Positions 26,622 to 38,874 are shown, counted from the first letter of the stretch. The stretch: DNA of 64,000 nucleotides from Delphinus delphis (GCF_949987515.2 NC_082691.1:58473740-58537739); one strand, 5' to 3'. Notes: generated by a model from the letters alone, not told the origin. Numbers and translations: made by a program.

Positions 26622-28924
26622 TATATATATTATATATATATAATATTATATATAGGCTACATTGTAACTAAGAATAAAAAACTAGGGTTAGATAGTTATT
26701 CTGTCATGTACAATATCTAAAGACTATAAGAAGAGATGTGAGAGGAAAGGAAGGAAGGATAACAGACATCTGTGAACATTAAAGTAACTAATAACTGACT
26801 TATTTGAAACAAATAAATGTGAATTAATTCATTTTATTTAAGAACTCTCTTCCAGGTCCTTTTTTCTCCCAACAATGATATTAAAATGGTACTTAACCAT
26901 CGTGTAAAAAAAAAAATTATGTGAAACAAATAGGAGTATAAAGGTAAAAAGCAGGAAAATAGCCTCTGGTCACCTCATTGTGACCCTATATTGACCTGAG
27001 AGAGAGAAAGAGAGAGAGGGGAAACAGCCAAAAGGATTTCTGCCCAGGTCTCCTTGGATGAAGACAATCCAAAGCCCCAAGAAGAAAATGTAAGAAAAAA
27101 AAGAAAAGCAGCATTATCAGAATATACTTAGATGAATTCAACTTATTCAATGTAGAGATCTGGTTATTAATAAATTCCTGTTTTTAAAAAATATGTCTTT
27201 TGAGCAACTGCTTATTCAACTATTAAGCCTGTACTAACTTCCCTTTACTATTTCTAACAAACTACAGAAATAGTCTTTTTAGAACAGTCGAATTATACTT
27301 TGAGGGTAGAATGGCATAAAATTACTCAGCTTCTCATATTTCTCCAAGGTATGCATCTAATTTATCCACAGGTTTACTTTTGAGCAGGCACTCTTGGTGA
27401 TTAGTTAACTCAATACAGCAGTATTGAAATACAAATGACTTATTCAGAGGAAAATGATTAAGGGGAATCTCTGAATTCTGTGTTATTTGCAATCTTATTC
27501 TAGGCTCATTTTTCAATTTCTATCAAATACTATATAAACTTCCATTCTCCTTAGAGACAAAGAATGTATCTCAGTAATGTAATTTTAATATCCACACACC
27601 TGAACAAGTCCTAAACCAGAATACCAAAGGGAAAGTTCCTACCCTATTATTGAATCATATGCAATTCTACATATATGACTTTGTACTATCACATTTTCTT
27701 AGCTTAAAAATGCTTAACGTACAAATAATTAAGTCACAGTGAGAGTCCAATAAGTAACCACTAGAACAAAATGTGCCTTTTAAGAAAAAAGGCAGAATCT
27801 GATACGCAACATTTCCCCTATAAACAGTGCACTGTATAAAAGTTATCATAATTCAAATGCATAAATTCATTATTTCTATACTCAACTAAGCAAAATACAA
27901 CATGATTAAACCCACAGTTTAGGATTCATTATAGAGAACAAAGAAGTAGGTACTTGTGGAGAGGAGGAGTTTCCTGCTCTTCCCTCTATTTAACAGTGTT
28001 AAAAAATTTAATACGGAAAAAAATCTCTTCTTATTTCCTCTAATCACAACAATTGTGATGACTTAATGTGAAAAGAAACTGTGGTTTCCTTTTAACTGAT
28101 TTTAGGTTTGTCTGGTTAAGTAGCTGGTTTATTGAAACCGTCATTACTCTCTCACTTATCAGTTGGCAGAGATATGAGTTACTCTGTGGTATCTGCTAAC
28201 CCCAGTTAGAAGATGCCACACTGCTTCCCCCAAACGCAGAGCCTAGCTTCACATAGTTAACTGACCTCATGTTGTGACCCTCATACCAGCATCCACAGGC
28301 TTCAGGTCATGACCTATGAATTAGCATCATGGAAGTAAGGGCCATACCAAGTTTCCCTTACAGAACTGAAGACATGAAATAGTAGAAACTTCCTATGCCT
28401 TTCTGGATTTGGTTTTCAGTACACTAAGCAGCTGTCTCTCAAATCTAAAGGAAGACAATCAGCTTACCAGCATTCTCACATATTTCGAAAAATGAAACTG
28501 AATCCCCTTCTTTGAAAATGCCTGTGGCATATATTATTCATATCAAAAGAATCACAAGAATAATAAAAACCAGCATTTGGAAAAGATTTTACTCATGCTC
28601 TCAAACAAAAGTTGATACTGTTTTTAAACCAATTACCTTTTCGAAACATTACCTATGAACACCCAGCCACAGGCCCTCCTGCTCCCATGACCACTATAAA
28701 GTAATCTCTACAGGGTTAAATGGTGTTAGGTTAGTATCTCGCCTCTGCCTCACAAAATTCTTCCATGTGTAACTGCACGTATATACCTTTCTTAACAAAC
28801 TTCTGCCACAATGAACTCTAAGAACCATAAAACCTAAGAATGTTAAACACAGATTTCTGCATGAAAGATTGTGCAAAAGAAGATTGTGCAGAGTAGATTC
28901 TAGATATGTTTTTTAATTTTATTC

Positions 28925-28938
28925 TCAGCAGGGGGAGC
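28925..28938 (+). promoter_or_regulatory. CTCF-like motif near exon 3
   Basis: TCAGCAGGGGGAGC matches the CTCF core CCASYAGRKGGCRS at 12 of 14 positions. Binding is inference. Confidence 0.35.
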
Positions 28939-29087
28939 TAGCACTCTCATCTTTAAAGTCTAAGTATACAACACAGAAATTTAAATTTTGACTCCAACTA
29001 TCAAATTTCAGTATGTGTTAGATTTTCCTACTGAAAATCTCTGCACGGAAAAAAAAATGTCAAGTTTGACAAAACTTGAAAATTTAC

Positions 29088-29113
29088 CTTTGCCTTGAAA
29101 TTCCTGAAGGTAG
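29088..29113 (-). CDS. SKAP2: SKAP2 exon 3, 26-nt microexon (residues 58-67)
   Basis: This tiny exon lies between a TTTTGCAG acceptor (AG at 29114-29115) and an AAAG|GTAAAT donor on the minus strand, only 636 nt downstream of exon 2. It completes Ile58, reads YLQEFQGK and gives the first base of Gly67. The YLQEF core is the invariant SKAP2 sequence as I remember it; the human protein has Asp where this copy has Gly before KG. Its length is not a multiple of three, so inclusion is required for frame. It closes the N-terminal helical region. A CTCF-like motif lies about 150 bp into the following intron on the plus-strand low side. Confidence 0.93.
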
Positions 29114-29749
29114 CTGCAAAATAAAGCAAGAACATTATATTTTAAAATAAAGGTTGACAAATCAAAACAAGATCTAATCAATGGCAATAACTCAAGTCTA
29201 TTTTAAAATCTATATTGTAAAAAAAAAAAAATCTATATTGTAAATATAGATTTAGAGAAAAAACTACTTCCTATCCTGAAATGATAATTCCAAAAGGCTT
29301 ACGGATTTATAATAAAGGTATTTTTAAAGACTTAAGTTACAGTAGTAAAACCAGAATATATCTTTAATACATACAACTTAAATTACATTTATTCATTTGA
29401 GTGTCTGGAGGTATCTTCCGTATTTATGTTAAAATTCTCAACCTACCTATGTCTTATCAGTTAGACCAAATATATCCTCAAATAATCAAAATAAACAGTT
29501 GGATTTTGCTAGAATGCTTAGAAAAATACATAATCAATAGGCTTCACAAAAAATGGTATTATGATAAGCCTGCCTGTTTTTAAAAACTATTATAGTAGAA
29601 ACATAGTTTGTCCTTTAAAACTACTTCAAACCAATTAAATTAGAACATAAAAAATTTAATCCCACAATAATCAGTCCTTCATTAAAATGTTAATTACAGC
29701 GTTTCTTATAAGTAAGAAATAAGTAATAAAAGGCAAGTAAGTGACTTAC
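29114..29749 (-). other. SKAP2: SKAP2 intron 2
   Basis: A short 636-bp intron. It contains a local duplication of an ATCTATATTGTAA unit separated by an A-run at about 29208-29245. No other feature is seen. Confidence 0.9.
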
Positions 29750-29855
29750 ATAGACTTTACATCTTTTATCTTCTTAATAAGGGAGTCTCTCTTTTCCTTT
29801 GCTTTCTTGGATAAATTTTCCCCTCTCAGTACGTCTGCTACAAATGTTTCAACAT
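29750..29855 (-). CDS. SKAP2: SKAP2 exon 2 (residues 23-58, dimerization helix)
   Basis: On the minus strand a TTTAG acceptor (AG at 29856-29857) precedes a 106-nt exon ending at an AT|GTAAGT donor with a perfect +1 to +6 consensus. Joined to exon 1 it reads DVETFVADVLRGENLSKKAK, then EKRDSLIKKIKDVKS, with codon 58 (Ile) split after two bases. It is rich in Lys/Glu and heptad-like, matching the helical homodimerization segment of the SKAP family. From memory the human protein has Ile, Lys and Glu where this copy has Val31, Arg33 and Asp46; these are conservative differences, to be confirmed by alignment. Entry phase 1 and exit phase 2 mean exon skipping would shift the frame. Confidence 0.96.
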
Positions 29856-31984
29856 CTAAACCATGAAATATAAGAAAAAGGATACAAATTATAGGAAAGA
29901 ATCATTTTTTTGTGAAGACAAATAGGACAATGATGGTTTCTACCCATAAGTGTTAGTATCTGTACAATTTGTTACAGGTTTTTATCAATCCAAAGCATAA
30001 CAGTTGAAGTATGTTTCAATTGGACAAATCTGTTCACCTCTTAGCTAATAAAATGTGTATGCTCTACTTATGCTTAACACAGCGAATGCTATTTGAATGT
30101 TTAGCATCATTAAACCAGGAAGAAGCACGCAAGTTTTAATAAACTATGGTGCCCCATAAACAAATTCTCTGTATGAAAGCAAGTGCAGAGCTTTCATGCA
30201 TGTTACTATCATTTTTTAGTATTTTGTAAGTTCCTGTATGAACAGGTCATTCACAATATTATACCAATATAAGCTAATGTCTCTGGCGAAGGCATCCTTT
30301 TCCCAGTGTAATCAATTTTCAGGTATATGCAGCGCTTAATGTTTTAGAGGAAAAACAAATCCCTTTTGCTAGCCAAGATTCCCAAATCAAACCCTCCTCT
30401 TTCCTACCTGCCCCACCTACTTTGGCCAGCTATTCTCAAATAAAAAAGATAATCAGCTGTGTGGTTTTGTGTGCTCTTGCTTCCTGCCTTGGCATTACTA
30501 CCTGGAAATATTTCTTTAAATAAAGGAAAAAGTGGCAAAATAGATGTAGCCACTATTTTAAAATATAGTAACCAAGAGATAAGACTTCTATGGCCTCATA
30601 TAACATTTTCACAAAGCCTCTTTTTTTTTTTAATTCAGTAAACTTCTAAATTATTCTGCTTTCTAATTCTCTCTGGTATACAATTCCACCAAATCCTTAT
30701 TGGTTTGATTTTAAAATAGCCCCACTCTTATTGTTCATGAAATACTGTAAAAGTTTAAATTAACTTTATATTCAGAATTTCAAATGTCACTTTGAGGTAT
30801 CTAATGTAGAAGATACCATTAAAAAGTTTTCAGTAGGTATGACTATAAACCACCCATATTTCATACTGAAGAGATGTGTGTATGTTTTACTTTCTTTTTA
30901 TTTAACTAATTTGTCTCCTATTTCACACGATAAAAAGATGGTATCAAAACATACAATAATATTATACTTAATTCAAAGCAGTATAGCAAATAGTCTTTCA
31001 ACTGTACTTACAATTAGCAACTTAAAACCTAGTATTTGAAATAGAATGTTATAACTGATTTTAAATTCTTGATCACAAAAGTATGTTGACCCAAGGAGTG
31101 AAGCTGATTAAACTGTTATTCTATTCATTCATAATAAATTGTGTAAAAGTGATTCTTCACTAAATCAATATAAGTGAAATCATTAAAATTTAGTCTTGGA
31201 ATAATTCTAAGTAGCTTTCTGGTTTGAAGTCCATCACTGACTAATGTTAAAAGTAACTATCAAAATGAAACAAAAGCAAAATGTCACAGCTTCTCTTTCC
31301 TTGAGCTGTTCCTATTTTGAAGAGGGGGACACAGAGACATAATCCAGTACCAGTGCAAATTGGACCCACACTTCTAAAGTGAGTTCAAAATAATGAGACT
31401 TATAAAAAAGCACTCTTCTCTTTTGTATGTACCCAGAGGAGCAAGGCAACCTCTGGACATTCAGATATTAGCTGAAATGGAAAAGATCATTGGCTTCTCT
31501 GAGATGGCTCCAATAACTCTACTAAGAAACTGGAGTAAGAGAAGGAGTAGCACCTCTACTGCTGATTCTTTCTTCCAGCCAGACTCAATACTTGGGAGAA
31601 TCACTGGCATAACGATTGGTAGTTTGCTTAATGTTACTTTCACTCAGTGTTTGTCTTTAATTCCCTCATCCACACGAGTATTTAATTGCCTATTTTACAT
31701 TTTCATTATACAATACAAGTTTAAGCAAACAGGATCTCTTTTCTATCTCCGGAAGCAATAACAGAACGAATTACAGCCCGAGTTATTTCTTTAAAAGGTC
31801 TTTTCAGTTGTATAAAAACTCAGAAAACAAAAAGCTGTAATGTTCTATATAGAGTTTCCTAACAGTGCCAAAAACATTTTTAAATTATTGAGCTATGCTA
31901 TTTTGTGAGGAAATACTTGTTGAAGGAGTGAGACTGCAGGAAGAATCTGTGTTGTTTGTTTTCTGAGTGGGAGGAGATTCAGAG

Positions 31985-31994
31985 ATTGCGCAAG
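31985..31994 (+). promoter_or_regulatory. C/EBP-like site in intron 1
   Basis: ATTGCGCAAG matches RTTGCGCAAY at 9 of 10 positions, including the whole palindromic TTGCGCAA core. SKAP2 is expressed in myeloid cells, where C/EBP factors act; occupancy is not shown. Confidence 0.35.
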
Positions 31995-32329
31995 GGAAAA
32001 ATTCTATATTTTTAGAGTAGTCAATGTATTTATTCCTAAACTTCTGCCACAAAAGGGGTTTAAGGCAACTGAAAAGATTTAATAAACACTGATTTTTAAA
32101 AATTATTTCACAAACGAGATGTGGAAAGCGTACAACCTGCTTTCTGTTTTTTTTTTTTTTTGTTTTTAACAAATAAGAACTTCATAGTGGAAGCGATTCC
32201 TGCAATAGTCTTCGTTTGTTGGTGGCCCACAGACTCAATTGGTTTTCAAGTTTTTGAAATCCGGGTTTTTTCTTAAAATCCATACTGTGCCCATTTATTT
32301 TGAAATCGAACGAAACCAGTCTCTCCTAG

Positions 32330-33110
32330 GCACAGGAGACCCTCTGAACGTGCCCGCGGCCTTCGCAGAGCCCCTGCGCAGAGCCCCGACCCCGTTCCCC
32401 CGGCGCAAAGACGTAGCGGGTGCTGGAAAGTTACTCGGCCTTCACCGGGAGATGCTCAGGCTCCGCCGTCCGAGACACTGGGAGTGTTAAACCCCAGGGT
32501 TCCCGTCATTGGAGCTGTGAGCAGGGAGCACTGGTTTGGGGCAGCGCCCTCGCCAGACAAATGGGACTGGATCTGCGGCTTTGTAGCTCAGAGCCAGGGT
32601 AATATTTCAAAAGCGAGCAATAAAAGTCCTGGGCGACTCAAGCACTCCCCTGGCTGGTTGGAAAAGAGATCTGAAGCTTTTTATTGTGCTCTGAATAGCC
32701 CTGCAAACGGTAAACTAGCAAGCGCTTTAGCCCTCTTCTACCTTCCTTTAGGGGTCATGTCCCTCTGTTAATATGTAGATTTCACTGACTCCAGACTGCC
32801 TGTAATTCGGGGAACAGCCGTAATTCGATTACAAGAAAAGGTCAGCCTGCCTCCTCGCTGGCCTCTTGGCCTGGCGAGTAAGACAGAATTCCTCTTTCTC
32901 ACAGGAGGGATCTCGGCTCACCCGCGTCCTCCACGGGAGAGGAGAAGCTTAAGGACCCACCCGGCCATGTGGAGAAAGCGCAGTTCCGGCGCCCTCTAAG
33001 CCCCAGGTCTAATCCCTACCGCCGCTCCGCGCTTCGTCACGTAGACCGCAGGTCAGCGCCGGCCGCATTTAACCCCAGAATTGGCCCCATCTCCATCCGC
33101 CTCTGCCCCC
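32330..33110. promoter_or_regulatory. Second CpG-rich block inside SKAP2 intron 1
   Basis: G+C and CpG rise clearly here, with runs such as GCCCGCGGCCTTCGCAGAG, CCCCCGGCGCAAAGACG and GCCGCTCCGCGCTTCGTCAC, within otherwise AT-rich intron 1, about 6-7 kb downstream of exon 1. It contains no recognisable repeat and no coding homology. A CTCF-like half motif GGCGCCCTCTA is at 32988-32998. It could be an alternative SKAP2 promoter, the start of an antisense noncoding RNA, or a CpG-rich enhancer. No first exon can be assigned from sequence alone. Confidence 0.5.
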
Positions 33111-33834
33111 CAAGTCATCACCAAGGAAAAAGTTACTCAGCGAATACAAATGTGGTGGTGATTTTTGCTCCTGTTACACCTTAGCATTGTCAGAGCAAAC
33201 CTGATCTCCCGGTACAACTGTAAAGATCTGGGGGAGAAGGCCGCTGGAAAGATCTGATTTACAACCGCTCTGTAGATAAACGTTAAGGTCTGAAAACAAA
33301 ATTAAAAGATGACATCATGTCTTGGCTCAGCAATCCTCAAGCAGTTTAAGTTAGAAACTTCTCAATAGCCATCGCAACCCCTAAGAGGCAAATACTTAGC
33401 ACACACCAAGTCACCTAGTGGTACTCAGATTTTCCTTTTTTTTCTTTTCCTGTACATATGGACCCCCTAGAAAAACTGCCACTCATCTCCCCCTAGAGCC
33501 CGAGAGGCTAGGACAGGTATCTAACACACATAAGCTAACAGCTTTCTACCAATTTCCATACTAATTACAGTTTCAAGGTGAAACCACACAAGGTTACGAC
33601 AGTTTTTAAATTCTTGCAAACTATAAACCGTCGGCTTCTCCAATCTGAGTACATAGCACAGGTTCCAACTCTTTAAGAAAGCCGGGGTTTGACCACTTGC
33701 CCTCACCATCCTCCACCGTGGAATATGACTTCCAGGCTGGAGGTTGTAAACAGTCACAGAGGTAACACCTGGTCTCTTCTGCCTAGTCCTCCAACCAACC
33801 GATACCTCACCTCCCTGGGCAGGCATGCAAGTGT

Positions 33835-33871
33835 GCAGGCACAGGCGCACAGGCGCACAGGCGCACGCGTG

Positions 33872-33911
<40 letters not shown>
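33835..33911 (+). repeat. (CAGGCGCA)n and (CA)n compound microsatellite
   Basis: About three CAGGCGCA-type units are followed by GCGCACGCGTGCACG and then a CA run. Positions 33861-33911 alternate purine and pyrimidine without a break. Confidence 0.95.
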
Positions 33912-33912
<1 letters not shown>

Positions 33913-35460
33913 CCTCTGTATTGGCCTGAATTGTATAGCAGAGGGGGCAAGAATTAGAGTGAATCCACTACCACATGCTCGCCCCAGATCAATGAATAAG
34001 TGTAAAACCAGTCAAACCATACCCCAAATGGCTTTACGACTTGATTCCACATCTTTCTCTACTTTATGAATTGGACCAGGTTGTACTTTGTATTCACTGA
34101 GGTGCTATCACTAAACTTAACAAGAATCTCAGCCTAGAATTTAAATTGGCATCAGAACAAAAAGAGAAGCTTTTCTTCTCTGTTAAAGGAGGGTATGGTC
34201 TGACCAAACACCTACTGGTGAAAACATAAAAATCAGTTAAACTGGGCACATGTAGACCAATTAAGCTAAATGCCCAAATTTGGAAAATAGCTAATCAAAA
34301 AGTTATTGATAGCTCTAATAAATGTTATTTCTCTTGTTTTCCCAGCACCTTTACAGGTTATGGTTGAACTGTGGACTTTTCAAACATGGAAAAAGAGACA
34401 GGAACAAGCACAACGAGTTCTCAAAGTATGATAGGAAAAACGTACCTGAGTCTTACAATCCAATCATCTGATTACATTTTCAAAATAGGCTTTGGAGGCT
34501 AAATGACTTATTTTGGTGGAAAGCTGGACTGTTGAAGGATAGAGATGAATATTTTTCACCTCTAAAAAATAACTCGATGAATAGCACCTTATAATCATCA
34601 AAATCTCTTTACCACACATTTTCAAAGAAGCCACAGTGAATGAAACATTAGTCTGAGATTTACACTATATTCACTGTTAGGTATCATGTATTGTAACGTG
34701 TTCACTATGTGATTGAAAAAGAAATGTAAACTCAGCGGAACGAAAAAGATAGACTTGGCTTTAATTGAAAAAGACAAACTAAGTGAATAATGAGTATATA
34801 AAAACTAGCCTATGCCACTTTTATCACCCATATATGACACTTAATCTTAAATTTATGAGAGAAAACTGAACTGTGTTTCAAATCACCAGAGGCTTTTCCC
34901 ACTCTGATGTTTCTGTCTTCTTTCTAGTAATACTTTAATGCCGATAAAGTACAGCTAAGCTCATTAGGAAATTTTTATATACTTCTCTCTTTTAGAATAT
35001 TTAGATTTCTTTTTTAAAAGGAAACCAGTGATAATTTGGATTGGGTAACTATAAAATTGTGCATACTAGCATATTATCAAGAGCTTTATTTAGTAATCTG
35101 AGATGAAAATACTTTAAAAGGAATGTCATGAAAAAAAAACGAGACAGCCAAAGATCCTCTCCCAAGAAAAAACAGAATATTGTATGCTTAACATAGGCAA
35201 ATCATTTTCCTAACATCACATCTTAAGTCATCTATGTTATTTGACCCATACAAGAAACTATAACTTTCTAGTCCCTTGATTTACAAACATATATTCCTAT
35301 TGCTAGAAGAGAAAAATCTTAGAGGTGTCATGGACTGATTTCACTGCAAGATCAAAGGTTCTCATATCAACTTTAAACTCATTAGTTATTACTGCCAAAA
35401 TGGGGCAGGCTTGTTCTTGCTCTATAGGAAAATCCAGGTGCTAAAGAAGTAGGTGACTAT

Positions 35461-35481
35461 TGCTGACTCAGTAGGTGGCAC
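35461..35481 (+). promoter_or_regulatory. Overlapping MARE/NF-E2-like and CTCF-like motifs
   Basis: TGCTGACTCAGTA (35461-35473) matches the MARE TGCTGACTCAGCA at 12 of 13. TCAGTAGGTGGCAC (35468-35481) matches the CTCF core at 13 of 14. They overlap by six bases. Function is inferred only. Confidence 0.45.
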
Positions 35482-36040
35482 TCTTCCCTTTACATACTCA
35501 GCCAATGCCCCAGAAGGAAGTTATGGGACACTAGATACACCATAAATGATTCTCATAAGAAAAATAAAACCGAAATGTTGACCAAACTATAAATGGAACT
35601 TTGGAAGGGTCGAAATCAAACCACACTATTCTCAGCATTGAAAAAAATTCGACCTCTATCTCCACTGAATTCCATTCTTTACCTAGTGTCCCTAAAGGGA
35701 TTATCAATTATGTGTGAAGGTTTTTTAAAATGTCCTGGAAATCCTCAATAGAGGAAAATGCAATATTTCTAATCAAGACTGCCAAGTGAACAAAATCTCA
35801 GGGGCACTTTGCACACACCACTGTGTTTATTGTTTGTTTGGTTTGGGTTTGATTTTTCAGAGTATACAAACAACCATCATTTTCTTCAACATTGGTTTCA
35901 TTTTCTAACTCAATAAAAAGAAACTAACATTTTCTTACAGCTTTCCTTTTTAAATATTGTTGTCCTAAAACAAATGAATGAGAATATCTAACTGCAAACC
36001 ACCAAGAGTCCAGTATTCAAAGGGAGATTAAACAAATCAA

Positions 36041-36062
36041 GGGGATTGGGGGTGGGGGGTGG
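36041..36062 (+). other. G-rich run, possible G-quadruplex
   Basis: Runs of four, five and six G separated by ATT and T, then a GG, on the plus strand (template strand for SKAP2). Confidence 0.4.
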
Positions 36063-38835
36063 CGAGCAGTGGTTCTAATTCCTCTCACTTTCTTGCCTGC
36101 CTGGAGGAAAAACTCACATAAATCAAGATTATTCTTGCTGTTCATCCTAGTCAAAATATTTGGATGTGGGAGAAGATTAAATGGACAAGATTTGGGATAA
36201 TCCTTTGATTCTAATTATCCCAGCTAAACCTGTTCTTCCATTGTGGTGAAAAAAAATTAAAGGTTGCCTGGAGTGCATACGGCAGTTCCCAATTTACTTT
36301 TAACAACAAAAATCTGTAAACCTTTTTCTATTCACGGGACAAGAAAATAATTCAACACTTTTATAAAAAGTATAGCCTATCAATATTTAATATACTGATT
36401 CCACAGAAATAAAAGTAACTAATGGTCAAACTACATAGCCACGTTTTCAAGAGCATCATTAAATGTGAGGTAAGAATGATAACCTCTATGGATTTTTGCA
36501 TTTCTAAAGAATTTTTTTTAAAGGGAAGGAATCAGAAGGAGGGGGGAACAAATATTGAAAAGGAAGCCTAAAACAGATATAATCAGAGGAAAAAATAAAG
36601 AGAATAATAAATTGATAAGAATACATTTGAGCACCTGAAACGTCAAGCAGCTGAAACGTCAAACGTCAAACATTTAACACATATGGCATAATGATTTGGA
36701 TAAAGGGAACATGGAACGCAATGGGAAATGTCCAAAACATCTTTTTTAATAGGCATTATCTTTTGACTTTATATTCTTTTCTTCTGAAGGGATTTTAATG
36801 CCTGAGAAGTTTAGTTCCTTATCTTCTGTACCCTGGAATTCTAGCATAGCGCCATGCATTCTAAGAGAGCTCAACTGTTAGCTACAACCACCACTGCCAA
36901 TATCTCCTTCTTACTGTCAAAGAAAGAACTAGGTAAGCCAGCAATATCTTTAAAATTCAAACCAATGTCAACTCTTCCTCTATAGTTTTAATAATTTTAA
37001 ATCGAACCATGTCCTATTACCCAAACACTCGAATAATGCAAATGGTCATACACAATCCAACAGAATTTTTTGGATAAAAAAATGTGGAAAAAAATTGCTC
37101 AGAGCACTTATTCTTGAAACCTTTCCTACCTCAAAAAAAGATTTTAATTAAAGTCAACCATAAAATGTTAACCATTTTCTTTGAATGATTAGTTTAAAAA
37201 GAAAACTGACAAACACTGGTTCACTTGTTTCATTTCTTTACAATTTATATCATATATATTTCCTCACAGCCATACCTCTTGAAAATATCCTCTGAAAATA
37301 AAGTATAAGTCAAATTTGTAATCAACAAAATTTTAGTGTTTTATTATTTGTTCTTAATACTTCATGTGTTTTAATATGTGATTTGCTTTAAAAGTGTGAA
37401 ATACTGAAAATGTCAATAAAATGATTTTTAAAACGCTGATTTCAGACATTATGTAGGTATTATTATCTGATTATCTGATTAAAGAGAGAGAGATGGCTAA
37501 AGTATATAGGAAGTTAGCAATGGCAGATAATTTAAATATTATTTAATTCTGAGCTTTCAATTAAATTACGTAAATAAGGGCTACATGAAATATTTGTAAT
37601 CTATGGGGATCAGAGAATAAAGAGTCCCATAACCCATATATCATACTATCTGCAAATGTATGACTATGGATCCAGACAGCAAACTGTCTACTGTGGAGCT
37701 GTCAAGCTCCAAAAGCATGTACCCAGAGGTTACCCAGTTTACTTCCTAAACTCAAAAATTCACACCTAGAATATCCTGAAAATGGTGACATCTATTTTTA
37801 GAGTTATGACAAACAGTTCTCTGACCTGGTGACTAAAATAATATTCTAAGCAAGGAATTCCAGCATAGTAACAACAAAAATGTTAACTGCAGTAAAACAA
37901 AATCAGCATCCACTTGAAACTCGCATAGAATGGAATAAAAGCTGCCTTAACTCAGCCCCTACAGTTCTTTCAATATTTCCCTTAGTGGTACCCATTAATG
38001 ACAACAAGCATTTCTTAGAGTAAAACACTGTCCCACCACAAATGCATTCACCACACTGCAATCATGTTCACATAAACATGTCTGCATTCATACACTATTG
38101 GTTTTATTTTCTCTATCATATTCAAGATGCTAACCACCAAAATAGTGTAACAGCATATAAGATTTGGTCTCACAGTGTTCTAACAGTAACTTACTACTTA
38201 TAATGTCACATTTTAAACACTGCTTTAAGAGTTAAAATAAGCAAATTGTAACACAGGCATCTAAGAGAAACTCTTTTAATCCACTTATTCATGACCAATA
38301 TTGAAGGATACTAAAGAAACAACTAAAGAAAAGTAAAAATTTTTAATCAAAATTCAGAATTCTGATGTACACATGACAAAGTGAATAATGGGAAGAATTC
38401 CAGAGCAGCAGGATAGGTAAGATTTGTGCTACCCTAAAACAGATGTATTGTCTTTTCTACCTTGTGCAGAAATACAAATTTTTTAACAGCCCTTAGTGAA
38501 AATACACATCTCCATATCAAGTATATTAATGAACTAGCAGTGGATTCATAACAGCCTTGAAGAATGCATCTTTAATTCCTAAGTTCCTATAAATGGTAAT
38601 TTTAAACTGAAAAGGGGAAGATGAGGGTGCAAAGATGAAGTACTGTACTTTAATCGTGTGACACAGGAAGTTGGACTTTAACACATCCTTCCTTTTTTGT
38701 TTTAACATGTTACTCAGGCTGAAGACAAGTGGCTATTTGAGAGTCAGGTTCTCTTCGAAGGTCTCAAATATGGGTGGACTGAATGTTGAAGAAAAATGGG
38801 AGTTTTAGAAATGACAAACACTTTGGTCTCTTTGA

Positions 38836-38874
38836 TCTCTCTCTCTCTTTCTCTCCTTCTCCTCTCTCTCTTTG

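Larger units (their letters stand above)
21583..29087 (-). other. SKAP2: SKAP2 intron 3
   Basis: The intron between exons 3 and 4 holds an L1 3' end at about 21609-21720 next to the exon 4 acceptor, the perfect AT-rich palindrome at 26498-26621 followed by more TA-rich sequence to about 26655, and a MIR-like scrap near 26150-26215. An unusually non-repetitive block is at about 24040-24640. Nothing coding is seen in 21720-24040 or 24640-26460. A CTCF-like motif is at 28925-28938 near exon 3. Confidence 0.85.

Noticed and set aside
31393..31761. 122-codon plus-strand ORF in intron 1
   Set aside because: No family resemblance, overlaps an antisense 60-codon ORF, no supporting context.
32239..33184. 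Several overlapping ORFs in the second CpG-rich block
   Set aside because: High G+C lowers stop frequency; no domain, no splice sites matching SKAP2.
33521..34069. ORFs of 126-129 codons on both strands
   Set aside because: They read through the CA microsatellite (repeated Cys-Val or His-Thr) and have no other coding signal.
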